Shown here in pieces: positions 1 through 8,704 of a DNA stretch of 64,000 nt; within the stretch, counting starts at the first letter, position 1; every line of letters begins with the position of its first letter. A program made the position numbers and the translations under genes. Source of the stretch: Bin95 sp965220855 (GTDB lineage Bacteria; Pseudomonadota; Alphaproteobacteria; Bin95); contig CBDCQY010000002.1 in the NCBI GenBank assembly GCA_965220855.1, forward strand, positions 248,001-312,000, in the 5' to 3' direction. The notes under the pieces are model-generated. The model was not told where the DNA came from and did not search any database. It saw only the letters and a program-made list of their open reading frames with translations.

Positions 1-39
1 AACGGGCTGAGCGTCGAAGGGCCGTCGGTGCGCAACTGA
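1..39 (+). CDS. soxA: SoxA C-terminus (partial)
   Basis: Only the last twelve codons and the TGA stop are in the window; they read as a tail ending GPSVRN. The gene upstream of soxB in Sox clusters is usually soxA, the c-type cytochrome that joins thiosulfate to the SoxYZ carrier, and a tail of the G-L-x-V-x-x-P-x-V-R kind is typical of SoxA. The assignment rests mainly on position, because too little protein is visible to show a haem site. Confidence 0.5.
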   Translation, partial: NGLSVEGPSVRN

Positions 40-46
40 TCCGGCC

Positions 47-79
47 GAACGCCCCGCAGCAACGGCCTGCGGGGCGTTC
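47..79 (+). terminator. Perfect 13-bp hairpin between soxA and soxB
   Basis: GAACGCCCCGCAG at 47-59 pairs perfectly with CTGCGGGGCGTTC at 67-79 around a seven-base loop. Only a short T run (TTT) follows, so it is not a classic intrinsic terminator. It lies 8 bases after the putative soxA stop and about 50 bases before the likely soxB start. It could attenuate readthrough or stabilise the upstream mRNA 3' end, giving different levels of the upstream Sox carrier genes and soxBCD. Confidence 0.5.
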
Positions 80-130
80 GCCGTTTCGGGGCCGGGGACA
101 GTGGGCGATGTGCAGGGGAGCCGGGCGGCG

Positions 131-1828
131 ATGATCTCCCGACGCGATTTCCTCCAGGTCGGCATGGCGGCCTCGGCGCTGCTCGGGGCTTCGGCCTTCG
201 GCGGCTGGGCGCGCCTCGCGGCCCACCAGCGGCTGACGCAGGACCAGCTGCTGGACTTCGACACCTTCGGCAATGTCACGCTGATTCATGTCACCGACAT
301 TCACGGCCAGCTGAAGCCGGTCTATTTCCGCGAGCCGTCGGTCAATCTGGGCGTCGGGGCCAATCGGGGCGCGGTTCCGCATGTCACCGGCGCCGCCTTT
401 CGCCGGCTCTACGGCATCGCGGACGGCAGCCCGGCGCATTATGCGCTGAGCGCGGACGATTTCTCCGCGCTCGCCCGCGAATATGGGCGCGTCGGCGGGC
501 TGGACCGGGTGGCGACCGTCGTGAACGCGATCCGCGCCGACCGCCCGGACGCGCTGCTGCTGGACGGCGGCGACACCTGGCACGGCTCCTACAGCTGCTA
601 TCACACCGCCGGGCAGGACATGGTGAACGCCATGAACGCCCTCAAGCCGGACGCCATGACCTTCCACTGGGAGTTCACGCTCGGCTCCGAGCGGGTGCGC
701 GAGCTGGTCGAGAGCCTGCCCTTCGCCGCGCTCGGGCAGAATATCTTCGACGCCGAATGGGACGAGCCGGCCGAGAGCTTCCCGCCCTACACGGTCTTCG
801 AGCGCGGCGGGGCGCGCATCGCGGTCATCGGCCAGGCCTTCCCCTACATGCCGATCGCCAATCCGCGCTGGATGTTCCCGGAATACTCCTTCGGCATTCG
901 CGACGAGCGGATGCAGGAGATGGTCGATGAGGTGCGCGCGGCCGGGGCCGACTGCGTGGTGCTGCTGTCGCATAACGGCTTCGACGTGGACAAGAAGATG
1001 GCGGGCATCGTCACCGGCATCGATGTCATCCTTTCCGGCCACACCCATGACGCGCTGCCGGAGCCGGCGCTGGTCGGCTCGACGGTCATCGCGCCGTCGG
1101 GCTCGAACGGCAAGTTCGTCACCCGCCTCGATCTCGATGTCGGCGACGGGCGCATGAAGGGCTATCGCCACCGGCTGATCCCGGTGTTCGCCGATGTCAT
1201 CCGGCCGGACCCCGAGATGACGCGGCTGATCGACCGGGAGCGCGCGCCCTTCCTCGACGCCATGCGCGAGACCATCGGGCGGACGGACTCACTGCTCTAC
1301 CGGCGCGGCAATTTCAACGGCACCTGGGACGACCTGATCTGCGACGCGCTGATTTCCGAGCGCGACGCCGAGATCGCGCTGTCGCCGGGGGTGCGCTGGG
1401 GGCCGTCGCTGCTGCCCGGCCAGGAGATTACGCGCGAGGATATCTGGAGCGTGACCTCCATGACCTATGGCGCGGCCTACCGCACGGAGATGACCGGCGC
1501 GTTCCTCAAGGAGGTGCTGGAGGATGTGGCGGACAATATCTTCAACCCAGACCCCTACTATCAGCAGGGCGGCGACATGGTGCGCACCGGCGGCCTCGGC
1601 TACCGGGTGGAGATCGCCAGACCGCAGGGCCAGCGGATCGGGGCGCTCCGGCTGCTCCGCACCGGCGAGCCGATCGAGCCGGACCGCTCCTATGTCGTCG
1701 CGGGCTGGGCGTCCGTCAACGAGGACACGGAGGGGCCGCAGATCTGGGATGTGGTCGAGTCCCATATCCGCAAGCTCGGAACCGTGACCGTCGCCCCGAA
1801 CGAGTCTGTCGAGGTCATCGCCGGCTAG
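131..1828 (+). CDS. soxB: Thiosulfohydrolase SoxB
   Basis: SoxB hydrolyses the sulfate group from SoxYZ-bound cysteine S-thiosulfonate in the periplasm, using a dinuclear manganese site. The protein (565 residues from ATG 131) starts MISRRDFLQ, a Tat motif followed by a hydrophobic stretch. It has the metallophosphatase/5'-nucleotidase-type metal motifs: TDIHG (55-59), GGDTWHG, SHNGFD and SGHTHD (302-307, with H304 and H306). Length fits SoxB (about 560). An in-frame GTG at 101 would add ten residues, but ATG 131 puts the twin arginines next to the N-terminus and is preferred. soxC follows after 26 bases. Confidence 0.95.
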   Translation: MISRRDFLQVGMAASALLGASAFGGWARLAAHQRLTQDQLLDFDTFGNVTLIHVTDIHGQLKPVYFREPSVNLGVGANRGAVPHVTGAAFRRLYGIADGSPAHYALSADDFSALAREYGRVGGLDRVATVVNAIRADRPDALLLDGGDTWHGSYSCYHTAGQDMVNAMNALKPDAMTFHWEFTLGSERVRELVESLPFAALGQNIFDAEWDEPAESFPPYTVFERGGARIAVIGQAFPYMPIANPRWMFPEYSFGIRDERMQEMVDEVRAAGADCVVLLSHNGFDVDKKMAGIVTGIDVILSGHTHDALPEPALVGSTVIAPSGSNGKFVTRLDLDVGDGRMKGYRHRLIPVFADVIRPDPEMTRLIDRERAPFLDAMRETIGRTDSLLYRRGNFNGTWDDLICDALISERDAEIALSPGVRWGPSLLPGQEITREDIWSVTSMTYGAAYRTEMTGAFLKEVLEDVADNIFNPDPYYQQGGDMVRTGGLGYRVEIARPQGQRIGALRLLRTGEPIEPDRSYVVAGWASVNEDTEGPQIWDVVESHIRKLGTVTVAPNESVEVIAG

Positions 1829-1854
1829 CCCGGCGCCCGAACCGGAGATACGCC

Positions 1855-3138
1855 ATGGCCATTCGGACCACGCGCCGCAGCCTGCTGAAGACCGGCGTCG
1901 CCGCCGGCGTCGGCGCCGTCTCGGCGGCGGCTGGCGCCCGCGCCGCCGGCGCTCCCGCCGCGCCCGACCCGCTGATTACCGAAGTGCAGGACTGGGCCTC
2001 GACCATCGGCGATGGCGTGGACGCCGTGCCCTACGGGCTGCCGATCGAACATGAGAAGCATGTCGTGCGCCGCAATGTGGAATGGCTGACGGCGGACACC
2101 GTCTCCTCGGTCAATTTCACGCCGATCCACGCGCTCGACGGAACCGTCACCCCGCAGGGATGCGCCTTCGAGCGCCACCATTCCGGCATGATCGACCTCC
2201 GCAAGGAGGATTACCGGCTGATGATCAACGGCATGGTCGATCGGCCGCTGGTGTTCACCTACGCCGATCTGGAGCGCTTCCCGCGCGTCAACCGCGTCTG
2301 CTTCTGCGAATGCGCGGCCAATACCGGCATGGAATGGGCCGGCGCGCAGCTGAACGGCGCGCAATTCACCCATGGCATGATCCACAATATGGAATATTCC
2401 GGCGTGCCGCTGCGCACGCTGCTGGAGGAGGCGGGCCTGGGCGCGGCCGGCGACCCGGCGGACAAGTGGGTCTATGTCGAGGGCGCGGACGCCTCGTCCA
2501 ACGGGCGCTCGATCCCGCTGGAGAAGGCGCTCGACGATGTGCTGGTCGCCTTCAAGGCGAACGGCGAGGCGCTGCGCATGGAGCATGGCTATCCGGTGCG
2601 CCTGATCGTGCCCGGATGGGAAGGCAATCTCTGGGTCAAGTGGCTGCGCCGCGTCGAGGTGCTGGACAGCTCGGTGGAAAGCCGCGAGGAGACCTCGAAA
2701 TATACCGACACGCTCGCCGACGGCGTCTCGCGCAAATGGACCTGGCCGATGGACGCCAAGTCGGTCATCACCTCGCCGAGCCCGCAGGCCCCGCTCGCGC
2801 ACGGCCCCGGCCCGCTGGTGATTAGCGGACTCGCCTGGTCCGGCCACGGGCGCATTACCCGCGTGGACGTCTCGCTCGACGGCGGCGCCAACTGGCGAAC
2901 CGCCCGGCTGGCGGCGCCCGGCCAAGACCGCGCGCTCACCCGCTTCTATCTCGACACGGTGTGGAACGGCGAGGAAATGCTGCTGCAGTCGCGCGCCATC
3001 GACGAGACCGGCTATGTGCAGCCCACCAAGGCGCAGCTGCGCGCCGTGCGCGGCCTCAACTCCATCTATCACAACAACTGCATCCAGACCTGGCATGTCA
3101 AGGCGAACGGGGAAACCGAGAATGTCGAGGTTTCCTAG
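1855..3138 (+). CDS. soxC: Sulfite dehydrogenase molybdenum subunit SoxC
   Basis: SoxC is the molybdopterin subunit of the SoxCD sulfane dehydrogenase, which takes six electrons from the SoxY-bound sulfane sulfur and so makes the full eight-electron pathway possible. The 427-residue protein begins with a twin-arginine signal (TTRRSLLKTG) and an Ala-rich stretch. The Mo-ligand region of the sulfite oxidase family is ECAAN at 152-156, so C153 is the candidate ligand. The C-terminal part matches the Mo-co dimerisation domain (RITRVDVSLDGG, then W-N-G). Its end overlaps the soxD start by 17 bases, implying translational coupling. The modABC operon 9 kb away could supply the metal. Confidence 0.94.
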   Translation: MAIRTTRRSLLKTGVAAGVGAVSAAAGARAAGAPAAPDPLITEVQDWASTIGDGVDAVPYGLPIEHEKHVVRRNVEWLTADTVSSVNFTPIHALDGTVTPQGCAFERHHSGMIDLRKEDYRLMINGMVDRPLVFTYADLERFPRVNRVCFCECAANTGMEWAGAQLNGAQFTHGMIHNMEYSGVPLRTLLEEAGLGAAGDPADKWVYVEGADASSNGRSIPLEKALDDVLVAFKANGEALRMEHGYPVRLIVPGWEGNLWVKWLRRVEVLDSSVESREETSKYTDTLADGVSRKWTWPMDAKSVITSPSPQAPLAHGPGPLVISGLAWSGHGRITRVDVSLDGGANWRTARLAAPGQDRALTRFYLDTVWNGEEMLLQSRAIDETGYVQPTKAQLRAVRGLNSIYHNNCIQTWHVKANGETENVEVS

Positions 3139-4159
3139 GCTCCTCGCCGCCGCGCTGCTGCTGCTCGCGGCGCCCGCCGTCCAGGCGGGGGAGAAGTTCG
3201 GCCTCGGCCGGCCCGCGTTGCCGGAGGAGATCGCCGCCTGGGATGTGGATGTCCTCCCCGACGGCGCCGGCCTGCCGGCCGGGCGCGGCGATGTCGCTCG
3301 CGGCGAGGAGCTGTTCAGCGAGAAATGCGCCTCCTGCCACGGCGAGTTCGCGGAGGGTGTGGATAACTGGCCGGAGCTCGCCGGCGGCTTCGACACGCTG
3401 GCGGACGACGATCCGGTCAAGACGGTCGGCTCCTACTGGCCCCATCTCTCGACCGTGTGGGACTATGTGCACCGCTCGATGCCTTACGGCGCCGCGCAGA
3501 CGCTGGAGGATGACGAGGTCTATGCCATCGTCGCCTATATCCTCTATTCCAACGACCTGGTGGACGAAGAGTTCGAACTGACCCGCGAGAATTTCCTCCA
3601 GGTCGAACTGCCGAATGCGGGGGGCTTCCGCGTCGATGACCGCCCGGAGAGCGAATATCCCGCCTGGCGGCGCGAGCCCTGTATGCGCGACTGCAAAGAG
3701 GGCGTGGAGATCACCATGCGCGCCACCGTGCTCGATGTGACCCCGGAGGACGAGGCCGAAGAGGAGGCCGCTGCGGCCCCCGCCGCCGCTCCTGCGGCGA
3801 CGACCGCAGCGCCCGCCACCGCCGTCGCGGCGCTCGATCCGGCGCTGGTCGCGGCCGGCGAGAAGGCGTTTCGCAAGTGCAAGGCCTGCCACACGGTCGG
3901 CGACGACAGCAGGAAGCGCACCGGGCCGGCGCTCACCGGCGTGGTCGGACGTCGGATGGGCGCGGTCGAGGGCTTCCGCTATTCGAAGGTCCTCAAGGAG
4001 GCCGCCGGCGAAGGGCGCATCTGGGACGAGGAGGCGCTGACCTCCTTCCTCGCCCGCCCCCGGAAATTCATGAAGGGCACCCGGATGGTGTTCGCCGGCA
4101 TGAAGAAGGAGGAGGAGATCGCGGCCGTCATCGCCTATCTGAAGAGCTTCGGAGACTGA
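3122..4159 (+). CDS. soxD: Dihaem cytochrome subunit SoxD of sulfane dehydrogenase
   Basis: SoxD receives electrons from SoxC and passes them to the respiratory chain. From ATG 3122, inside the soxC 3' end, the protein has 345 residues, a Sec signal (MSRFPRLLAAALLLLAAPAVQA), an N-terminal haem site CASCH (69-73), and a C-terminal cytochrome c domain with CKACH (253-257). An acidic, Ala-rich linker near 220-245 separates the domains. Longer in-frame starts exist inside soxC, but only 3122 begins directly with the signal peptide. Two haems and the position after soxC match known SoxD. Confidence 0.92.
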   Translation: MSRFPRLLAAALLLLAAPAVQAGEKFGLGRPALPEEIAAWDVDVLPDGAGLPAGRGDVARGEELFSEKCASCHGEFAEGVDNWPELAGGFDTLADDDPVKTVGSYWPHLSTVWDYVHRSMPYGAAQTLEDDEVYAIVAYILYSNDLVDEEFELTRENFLQVELPNAGGFRVDDRPESEYPAWRREPCMRDCKEGVEITMRATVLDVTPEDEAEEEAAAAPAAAPAATTAAPATAVAALDPALVAAGEKAFRKCKACHTVGDDSRKRTGPALTGVVGRRMGAVEGFRYSKVLKEAAGEGRIWDEEALTSFLARPRKFMKGTRMVFAGMKKEEEIAAVIAYLKSFGD

Positions 4160-4166
4160 GCCGGGC

Positions 4167-4847
4167 ATGGTCCGCCTGCTGATCGCCGCAGCCGCGCTCG
4201 CGCTCCACGCCGGAGCGGCGGAGGCCGGCGACGCCCAGGCCGGCCGGCAGCTCTACGATCAGTGTCTGGCCTGTCATGAGATCGGCAGGGGCGCCGCCCA
4301 CGGGATCGGCCCGCATCTGAACGGCGCGGTCGGCCGCGCCGCCGCCAGCCATGCGGATTTCGACTATTCCCCGAGCTTGCGGCGCCTCGGCGAGGAGGCC
4401 CATGTCTGGAGCGCCGCAGCGCTCGACGCCTTCCTCGCCGACCCGGCCGCCGTCGCGCCCGATTCCAGGATGAGCTTCGCCGGCATAGCCGACGCGGGCG
4501 CGCGGGCCGACCTGATCGCCTTCCTGGAGAGCGTGGGCGACGGCAGCGCCATGGCGCGCCTTGCGGCGGCGGAGGACCACGGCGTCGATCCGGCCGTGCT
4601 CGCGCTCGAGGGCGATGCGGAATACGGCGCCTGGCTCAGCGGCGAATGCACCGCCTGCCACCGCGCCGACGGCGGCGACGCCGGCATTCCCTCCATCCTG
4701 CGCTGGCCGGTGGACCGCTTCGTCATCGCCATGCACGCCTACCGGAGCAAGCGCCGCGAGAACCCGGTGATGCAGATGATCGCGGCCCGGCTCGGCGACG
4801 AGGAGATCGCGGCGCTTGCCGCCTATTTCGCCAATCCCGCAGAATGA
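4167..4847 (+). CDS. soxE: Dihaem cytochrome c SoxE (flavocytochrome c cytochrome subunit)
   Basis: The protein has 226 residues, a short signal peptide (to about A20), and two class I cytochrome c halves with CLACH at 33-37 and CTACH at 161-165. The start lies 7 bases after soxD. The next gene encodes the flavin subunit, so this is most likely the electron acceptor of a SoxEF/FccAB sulfide dehydrogenase. Family knowledge: FCSD oxidises sulfide to sulfur or polysulfide and reduces its cytochrome subunit. The first half resembles the SoxD C-terminal domain, the second resembles FccA. The alternative is an independent dihaem cytochrome, less likely given the pairing. Confidence 0.85.
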   Translation: MVRLLIAAAALALHAGAAEAGDAQAGRQLYDQCLACHEIGRGAAHGIGPHLNGAVGRAAASHADFDYSPSLRRLGEEAHVWSAAALDAFLADPAAVAPDSRMSFAGIADAGARADLIAFLESVGDGSAMARLAAAEDHGVDPAVLALEGDAEYGAWLSGECTACHRADGGDAGIPSILRWPVDRFVIAMHAYRSKRRENPVMQMIAARLGDEEIAALAAYFANPAE

Positions 4848-4914
4848 CCCAAGACGCCTATGCGTTCGCCATGGAGCGTTGCGCTATGATGCAACCGAAA
4901 GGGAGGAACCCGTC

Positions 4915-6177
4915 ATGAAGCTCGACAGGAGAACATTCGTCGGCTCGGCGGCCGCCACCGCCGCCCTGCTGGCGGCCCCGGCGGCCATCGGCCAGGCGCG
5001 CCCGCGCGTGGTGGTGGTCGGCGGCGGCGCCGGCGGCGCCACGGCCGCGCGCTACATCGCCAAGGACAGCAAGGGCGCCATCGACGTCACGCTCGTGGAG
5101 CCGACCCGCGCCTACTACACCTGCTTCTTCTCGAACCTCTATCTCGGAGGCTTCAAGGAGGTCGCGGATATCGGGCATGGCTATGGCGGGCTCGCCAGCG
5201 ACTATGGCGTGAATGTCGTGCATGACTGGGCGGTCGGCGTCGATCGCGCGGCGCGCACGGTCAGCCTCGCCGGCGGCGGAACGCTCGGCTACGACAAGCT
5301 GATCCTCTCGCCCGGCATCGATTTCGTCGAGGGCTCGGTGGAAGGCTGGGGCCTCGATGCGCAGAACGCCATGCCGCACGCCTACAAGGCCGGCTCGCAG
5401 AGCGAATTGCTGCGCGCGCAGATCCGCGCCATGCCCGAGGGCGGCGTCTTCGCCATGGTCGCGCCGCCGAACCCCTATCGCTGCCCGCCGGGGCCTTACG
5501 AGCGCATCTGCATGGTGGCGCACCATCTCAAGGCCCACAATCCGAAGGCGAAGATCCTCATCGCCGACCCGAAGCCGAAATTCTCCAAGATGGCGCTGTT
5601 CCAGGAAGGCTGGGGCGACCATTACGCCGGCATGATCGACTGGATCGGCCCGGAGTTCGGCGGCGACAAGGTGTCGGTCGATCCGGCCGGCATGACCGTC
5701 ACCATCGACGGCCAGGAGACGAAGGTGGACGCCTGCAATGTCATCCCCGCCATGAAGGCCGGGCGCATCGCGGAGCTTGCCGGCGTCACGGAAGGCAACT
5801 GGGCCCCGGTCAGCGCCTATGACATGTCCTCGAAGGCGGACCCGGACGTGCACGTGCTGGGCGACGCCGCGCAGCAGGGCGACATGCCGAAGTCGGGCTT
5901 CTCGGCCAACAGTCAGGCCAAGGTGTGCGCCAATGCGGTGCGCGGCGCGCTCACCGGCTCCAAGGTGTTTCCGGCCCGCTATTCCAACACCTGCTGGTCG
6001 CTGATCTCGCCCGAAAACGGCGTCAAGGTCGGCGCGTCCTATGAGGCGACCGACGAGAAGATCGCCAAGACGGACGGCTTCATCTCCGACACCGGCGAGA
6101 GCGCGGAGCTGCGCAAGGCGACCTATGAGGAGTCGGAAGGCTGGTATTCCGGCATCACGGCGGACATGTTCGGCTGA
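4915..6177 (+). CDS. soxF: Flavocytochrome c sulfide dehydrogenase flavin subunit SoxF
   Basis: The 420-residue FAD protein carries a Tat signal (MKLDRRTFVGS) and a Rossmann motif VVVVGGGAGG right after it. YYTCFFSN includes C70. If the signal is cleaved after about A28 this becomes Cys42, the residue that binds FAD covalently in Allochromatium FccB. CPPGPYER (C190) and NTCWS (C360) match the redox-active disulfide pair of the family. ATG 4915 is preferred because it follows a GGGAGG ribosome-binding site and starts the Tat signal. The product should bind SoxE in the periplasm and oxidise sulfide or Sox intermediates. A 67-base gap separates it from soxE. Confidence 0.92.
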   Translation: MKLDRRTFVGSAAATAALLAAPAAIGQARPRVVVVGGGAGGATAARYIAKDSKGAIDVTLVEPTRAYYTCFFSNLYLGGFKEVADIGHGYGGLASDYGVNVVHDWAVGVDRAARTVSLAGGGTLGYDKLILSPGIDFVEGSVEGWGLDAQNAMPHAYKAGSQSELLRAQIRAMPEGGVFAMVAPPNPYRCPPGPYERICMVAHHLKAHNPKAKILIADPKPKFSKMALFQEGWGDHYAGMIDWIGPEFGGDKVSVDPAGMTVTIDGQETKVDACNVIPAMKAGRIAELAGVTEGNWAPVSAYDMSSKADPDVHVLGDAAQQGDMPKSGFSANSQAKVCANAVRGALTGSKVFPARYSNTCWSLISPENGVKVGASYEATDEKIAKTDGFISDTGESAELRKATYEESEGWYSGITADMFG

Positions 6178-6202
6178 TCCCGCCGAGGCGGCGCCCCGGC
6201 GC

Positions 6203-7111
6203 TCAACCCTCCTGGACGAAGCGCCAGGCGCCGCCGCTCGCCTCCACCCGGCCGAGGCCGCCGCCGGGCAGGTGGAAGCCGGCGAGGCGCATCTTCTCCG
6301 CCGCCAGCCTGTCGAGCAGCCGCTGGCGGGTGCGGGCGGCGGCCTCGGGGTCCTGGTCCGATCCGCTCGGCCAGTCCGGCCGGGCGAAAGCGACATGATG
6401 GTTGGCGATGGCGTCGCCCAGGATCATCGCGGCGTCCGAGCCGTTGCGCAGCTCGAAGCTCATATGGCCCGGCGTGTGGCCGGATGTGGCCACGGCGGCG
6501 ACGCCCGGCAGGATCTCGTCGCCATCGTCGAAGCGCTCCACCAGGTCCTCGATGGCCTCCATGCGCCGCCGCGCGCCGACGGCGAAGGCGGCGCGCGCCT
6601 CGCCGATGCTGTTCACGGTCTCGGGATTCCACCAATAGTCCCACTCGGCGCGGCCCATCATGCAGGTCGCTTCGGGGAAGGTCAGCTCGTCGAACTCGTC
6701 GAGCAGGCCCCAGATATGGTCGGGGTGGGCGTGGGTGAAGACGATGTGGGTCACGTCCTCCGGCGCGACGCCGGCCGCATCCAGGCTGTCGAGCAGCTTG
6801 CCGGCGCTCGGCATGAAGTCCGCGCCCGCGCCGGCGTCGAAGAGCACCGTGTTGGCGCCGTCGCGATAGAGAGCGAGATTGCATTCCGGCTCCAGCCGGT
6901 CGGCGGCAAGGCCGAAGCCGCCCAGAACCGCCCCCAGCTCCTCTTTGGGCATCGAGCCGAAAATGAAGCTGCCGGGCAGCACCAGATGGCCGTCGCTGAC
7001 GGTGGTGAGCGTCGCCCCGCCGATCCGGACCGCGCTCAGGGCCGCGCCCGGCAGGGCGGCCAGCGCCGAAGCGGCCCCCGCCCCCGCCAGAAATCCACGC
7101 CGCGACACCAT
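6203..7111 (-). CDS. Tat-exported MBL-fold metallo-hydrolase (SoxH-like)
   Basis: This 302-residue protein starts MVSRRGFLAGAG, a twin-arginine signal, and contains the metallo-beta-lactamase metal motif HAHPDH followed by IWG, then ATSGHTPGHM and GDAIANHH. These are the zinc/iron ligands of the MBL fold. Exported MBL proteins of the SoxH type are common near Sox genes, but their substrate is not established. It converges on soxF, with stops 25 bases apart, so it is a separate transcription unit. Periplasmic location and linkage suggest a role in handling sulfur intermediates (inference). Which MBL subfamily it belongs to cannot be settled here. Confidence 0.8.
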   Translation of the reverse strand: MVSRRGFLAGAGAASALAALPGAALSAVRIGGATLTTVSDGHLVLPGSFIFGSMPKEELGAVLGGFGLAADRLEPECNLALYRDGANTVLFDAGAGADFMPSAGKLLDSLDAAGVAPEDVTHIVFTHAHPDHIWGLLDEFDELTFPEATCMMGRAEWDYWWNPETVNSIGEARAAFAVGARRRMEAIEDLVERFDDGDEILPGVAAVATSGHTPGHMSFELRNGSDAAMILGDAIANHHVAFARPDWPSGSDQDPEAAARTRQRLLDRLAAEKMRLAGFHLPGGGLGRVEASGGAWRFVQEG

Positions 7112-7212
7112 CGCAAACCCTCCCCGCGATCCCGGATCGAAGTATGATGGCCCGACCCGGCCGCCACAAGCGCAAGGCGCCCGGCATGTCGGCGCACCGG
7201 TCTAAAGGGAAT

Positions 7213-7288
7213 TGGTGCCGCAGGAGAGACTCGAACTCCCGACCCGCGCATTACGAATGCGCTGCTCTACCGGCTGAGCTACTGCGGC
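7213..7288 (-). tRNA. tRNA-Thr (CGU)
   Basis: The reverse strand folds into a complete cloverleaf. The acceptor stem GCCGCAG pairs with CTGCGGC, the D arm contains GCTCAGCCGGTAGAGC, the anticodon stem GCGCA/TGCGC encloses loop TTCGTAA with anticodon CGU, and the T arm contains GTTCGAG. CCA is encoded. CGU reads ACG, so this is tRNA-Thr. It is 76 nt long. A plausible promoter lies upstream (TTGCGC, 16 bases, CTATCG at about 7300-7327), close behind the dnaA stop. Confidence 0.95.
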
Positions 7289-7334
7289 GACGCGGCGCAC
7301 GATAGGCCGCGCGCCCCGCTTGCGCAAGGGCTTG

Positions 7335-8699
7335 TCAGGGGGCCAGCTTGTCCCGGAGCGCGGCGACTTCCTCGGCGAAGACGTCGTCCTCCTCGATCAG
7401 CCGTTCGACCCGGCGCACGCCGTAGAGCACGGTGGAATGGTCGCGCCCGAACTTGCGCCCGATCTCCGGCAGCGAGAGGTCGGTGAGCTGCTTGGCCAGA
7501 TACATCGCCACCTGGCGCGGCCGGGCCACCGCGCGGGCCCGGCGCGGCGAGTCCATCTCCGCCAGGCGGATATTGAAGCACTGGCAGACCATCTCCTTGA
7601 TCGCCTCGACCGTCAGGCTGAGCTCCCGCGCCGGCAGCAGGTCCGAGAGCACCTGTTCGGCCCGCTCGATCGTCACCTCGCCGCCGAAATGGCGCAGATG
7701 CGCATCCAGCCGGTGCAGCGCCCCCTGCAGCACGCGGACATTGGCGACGATCCGCTCGGCGAGGAAGGCCGCGACCTCCGCCGGCAGATCGAGACCGACC
7801 TCCCGGGCCTTGCTCTCCACGATGGCGCAGCGCAGCGCATCGTCGGTGGCGGCGGGCAGGATCTCGGCCGCCACGCCGGTGCTGAGCCGCGAGCGGATGC
7901 GCTCCTGGATGCCCTCCAGATCGACCGGCGACCGGTTGCCGGAGACCACGATCAGGCAGTTGCGGTTGGCGAGCGCGTTGATGGTGTGGAAGAACTCCTC
8001 CTGGGTGGAGGTGCTGCGCGCCAGGAGATGCACGTCATCGACCATCAGCACCCCGACCGACCGGATGCGCTCCTTGAACAGGATGGTGTTGCGGGTCTCC
8101 AGCGCCTCCAGGAAATGGCGCCGGAAGTCGTCGGCGTTCTGATACAGCACGCGCAGCCCGGGATTGTCGGCGGCCAGCTTGAGCGCCAGCGCCTGCATGA
8201 GATGGGTCTTGCCGAGGCCGACATCGCCGAACAGGAACAGCGGGCTGCGGCGCGGCGCGTCGTCATGCGCGGCGCTGTAGCAGATCCGGTAGGCCAGCTT
8301 GTTGGACTCGCCGACCACGAACCGGTCGAAGGTGAGGTCCGGCTCCAGCGGCGTCGCGGCGTTCTGCAGCCAGTCGCCGGCGGCGTTGGCGGCGGCGGCC
8401 GGCCGGGGCGGCGGCGGTGCGGCCGAGCCGTTCGCCAGCACCGGGTTCACCTCGAAGCCGATCTCCTTCAGCTCCGGGCAGCTTTCCCGCCAGAGGGCGC
8501 AGATGCGCTCGCCATATCTGCCCTGCACCCGGTCGCGCATGAAACGCGTCGGCAGCTGGATGGAGATGCGCGACGGCCCGAGGTCCGCAAGCGTCATCGG
8601 ACGCAGCCAGCTGCGGAATACCCCGTCCCCGAACTCGGCCTGGAGGCAGCCGCGAATCCGGGCCCATTCCTCCTGACGCACGCTTCGTTCGGCCCCCAT
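7335..8699 (-). CDS. dnaA: Chromosomal replication initiator DnaA
   Basis: DnaA binds DnaA boxes at oriC and opens the origin. From ATG 8699 the protein has 454 residues: an N-terminal DnaB/DiaA-interaction domain (RQEEWARIRGCLQAEFGD), a Gly/Pro/Ala linker, an AAA+ core with Walker A GDVGLGKTH (about 157-166) and Walker B VDDVHLL, and the C-terminal DNA-binding helix-turn-helix signature FGRDHSTVLYGVRR. Five bases separate its start from the rhodanese stop, so the two are probably cotranscribed. I saw no cluster of TTATCCACA-like boxes nearby; this gene neighbourhood is not evidently oriC. Confidence 0.96.
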   Translation of the reverse strand: MGAERSVRQEEWARIRGCLQAEFGDGVFRSWLRPMTLADLGPSRISIQLPTRFMRDRVQGRYGERICALWRESCPELKEIGFEVNPVLANGSAAPPPPRPAAAANAAGDWLQNAATPLEPDLTFDRFVVGESNKLAYRICYSAAHDDAPRRSPLFLFGDVGLGKTHLMQALALKLAADNPGLRVLYQNADDFRRHFLEALETRNTILFKERIRSVGVLMVDDVHLLARSTSTQEEFFHTINALANRNCLIVVSGNRSPVDLEGIQERIRSRLSTGVAAEILPAATDDALRCAIVESKAREVGLDLPAEVAAFLAERIVANVRVLQGALHRLDAHLRHFGGEVTIERAEQVLSDLLPARELSLTVEAIKEMVCQCFNIRLAEMDSPRRARAVARPRQVAMYLAKQLTDLSLPEIGRKFGRDHSTVLYGVRRVERLIEEDDVFAEEVAALRDKLAP

Positions 8700-8704
8700 G
8701 CCGG

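Noticed and set aside
1825..3420. Long antisense open frames opposite soxC, modABC, the ABC exporter and others
   Set aside because: High G+C makes long spurious frames; their translations are Arg/Pro/Ala-rich without domain motifs, whereas the opposite strand has clear families.
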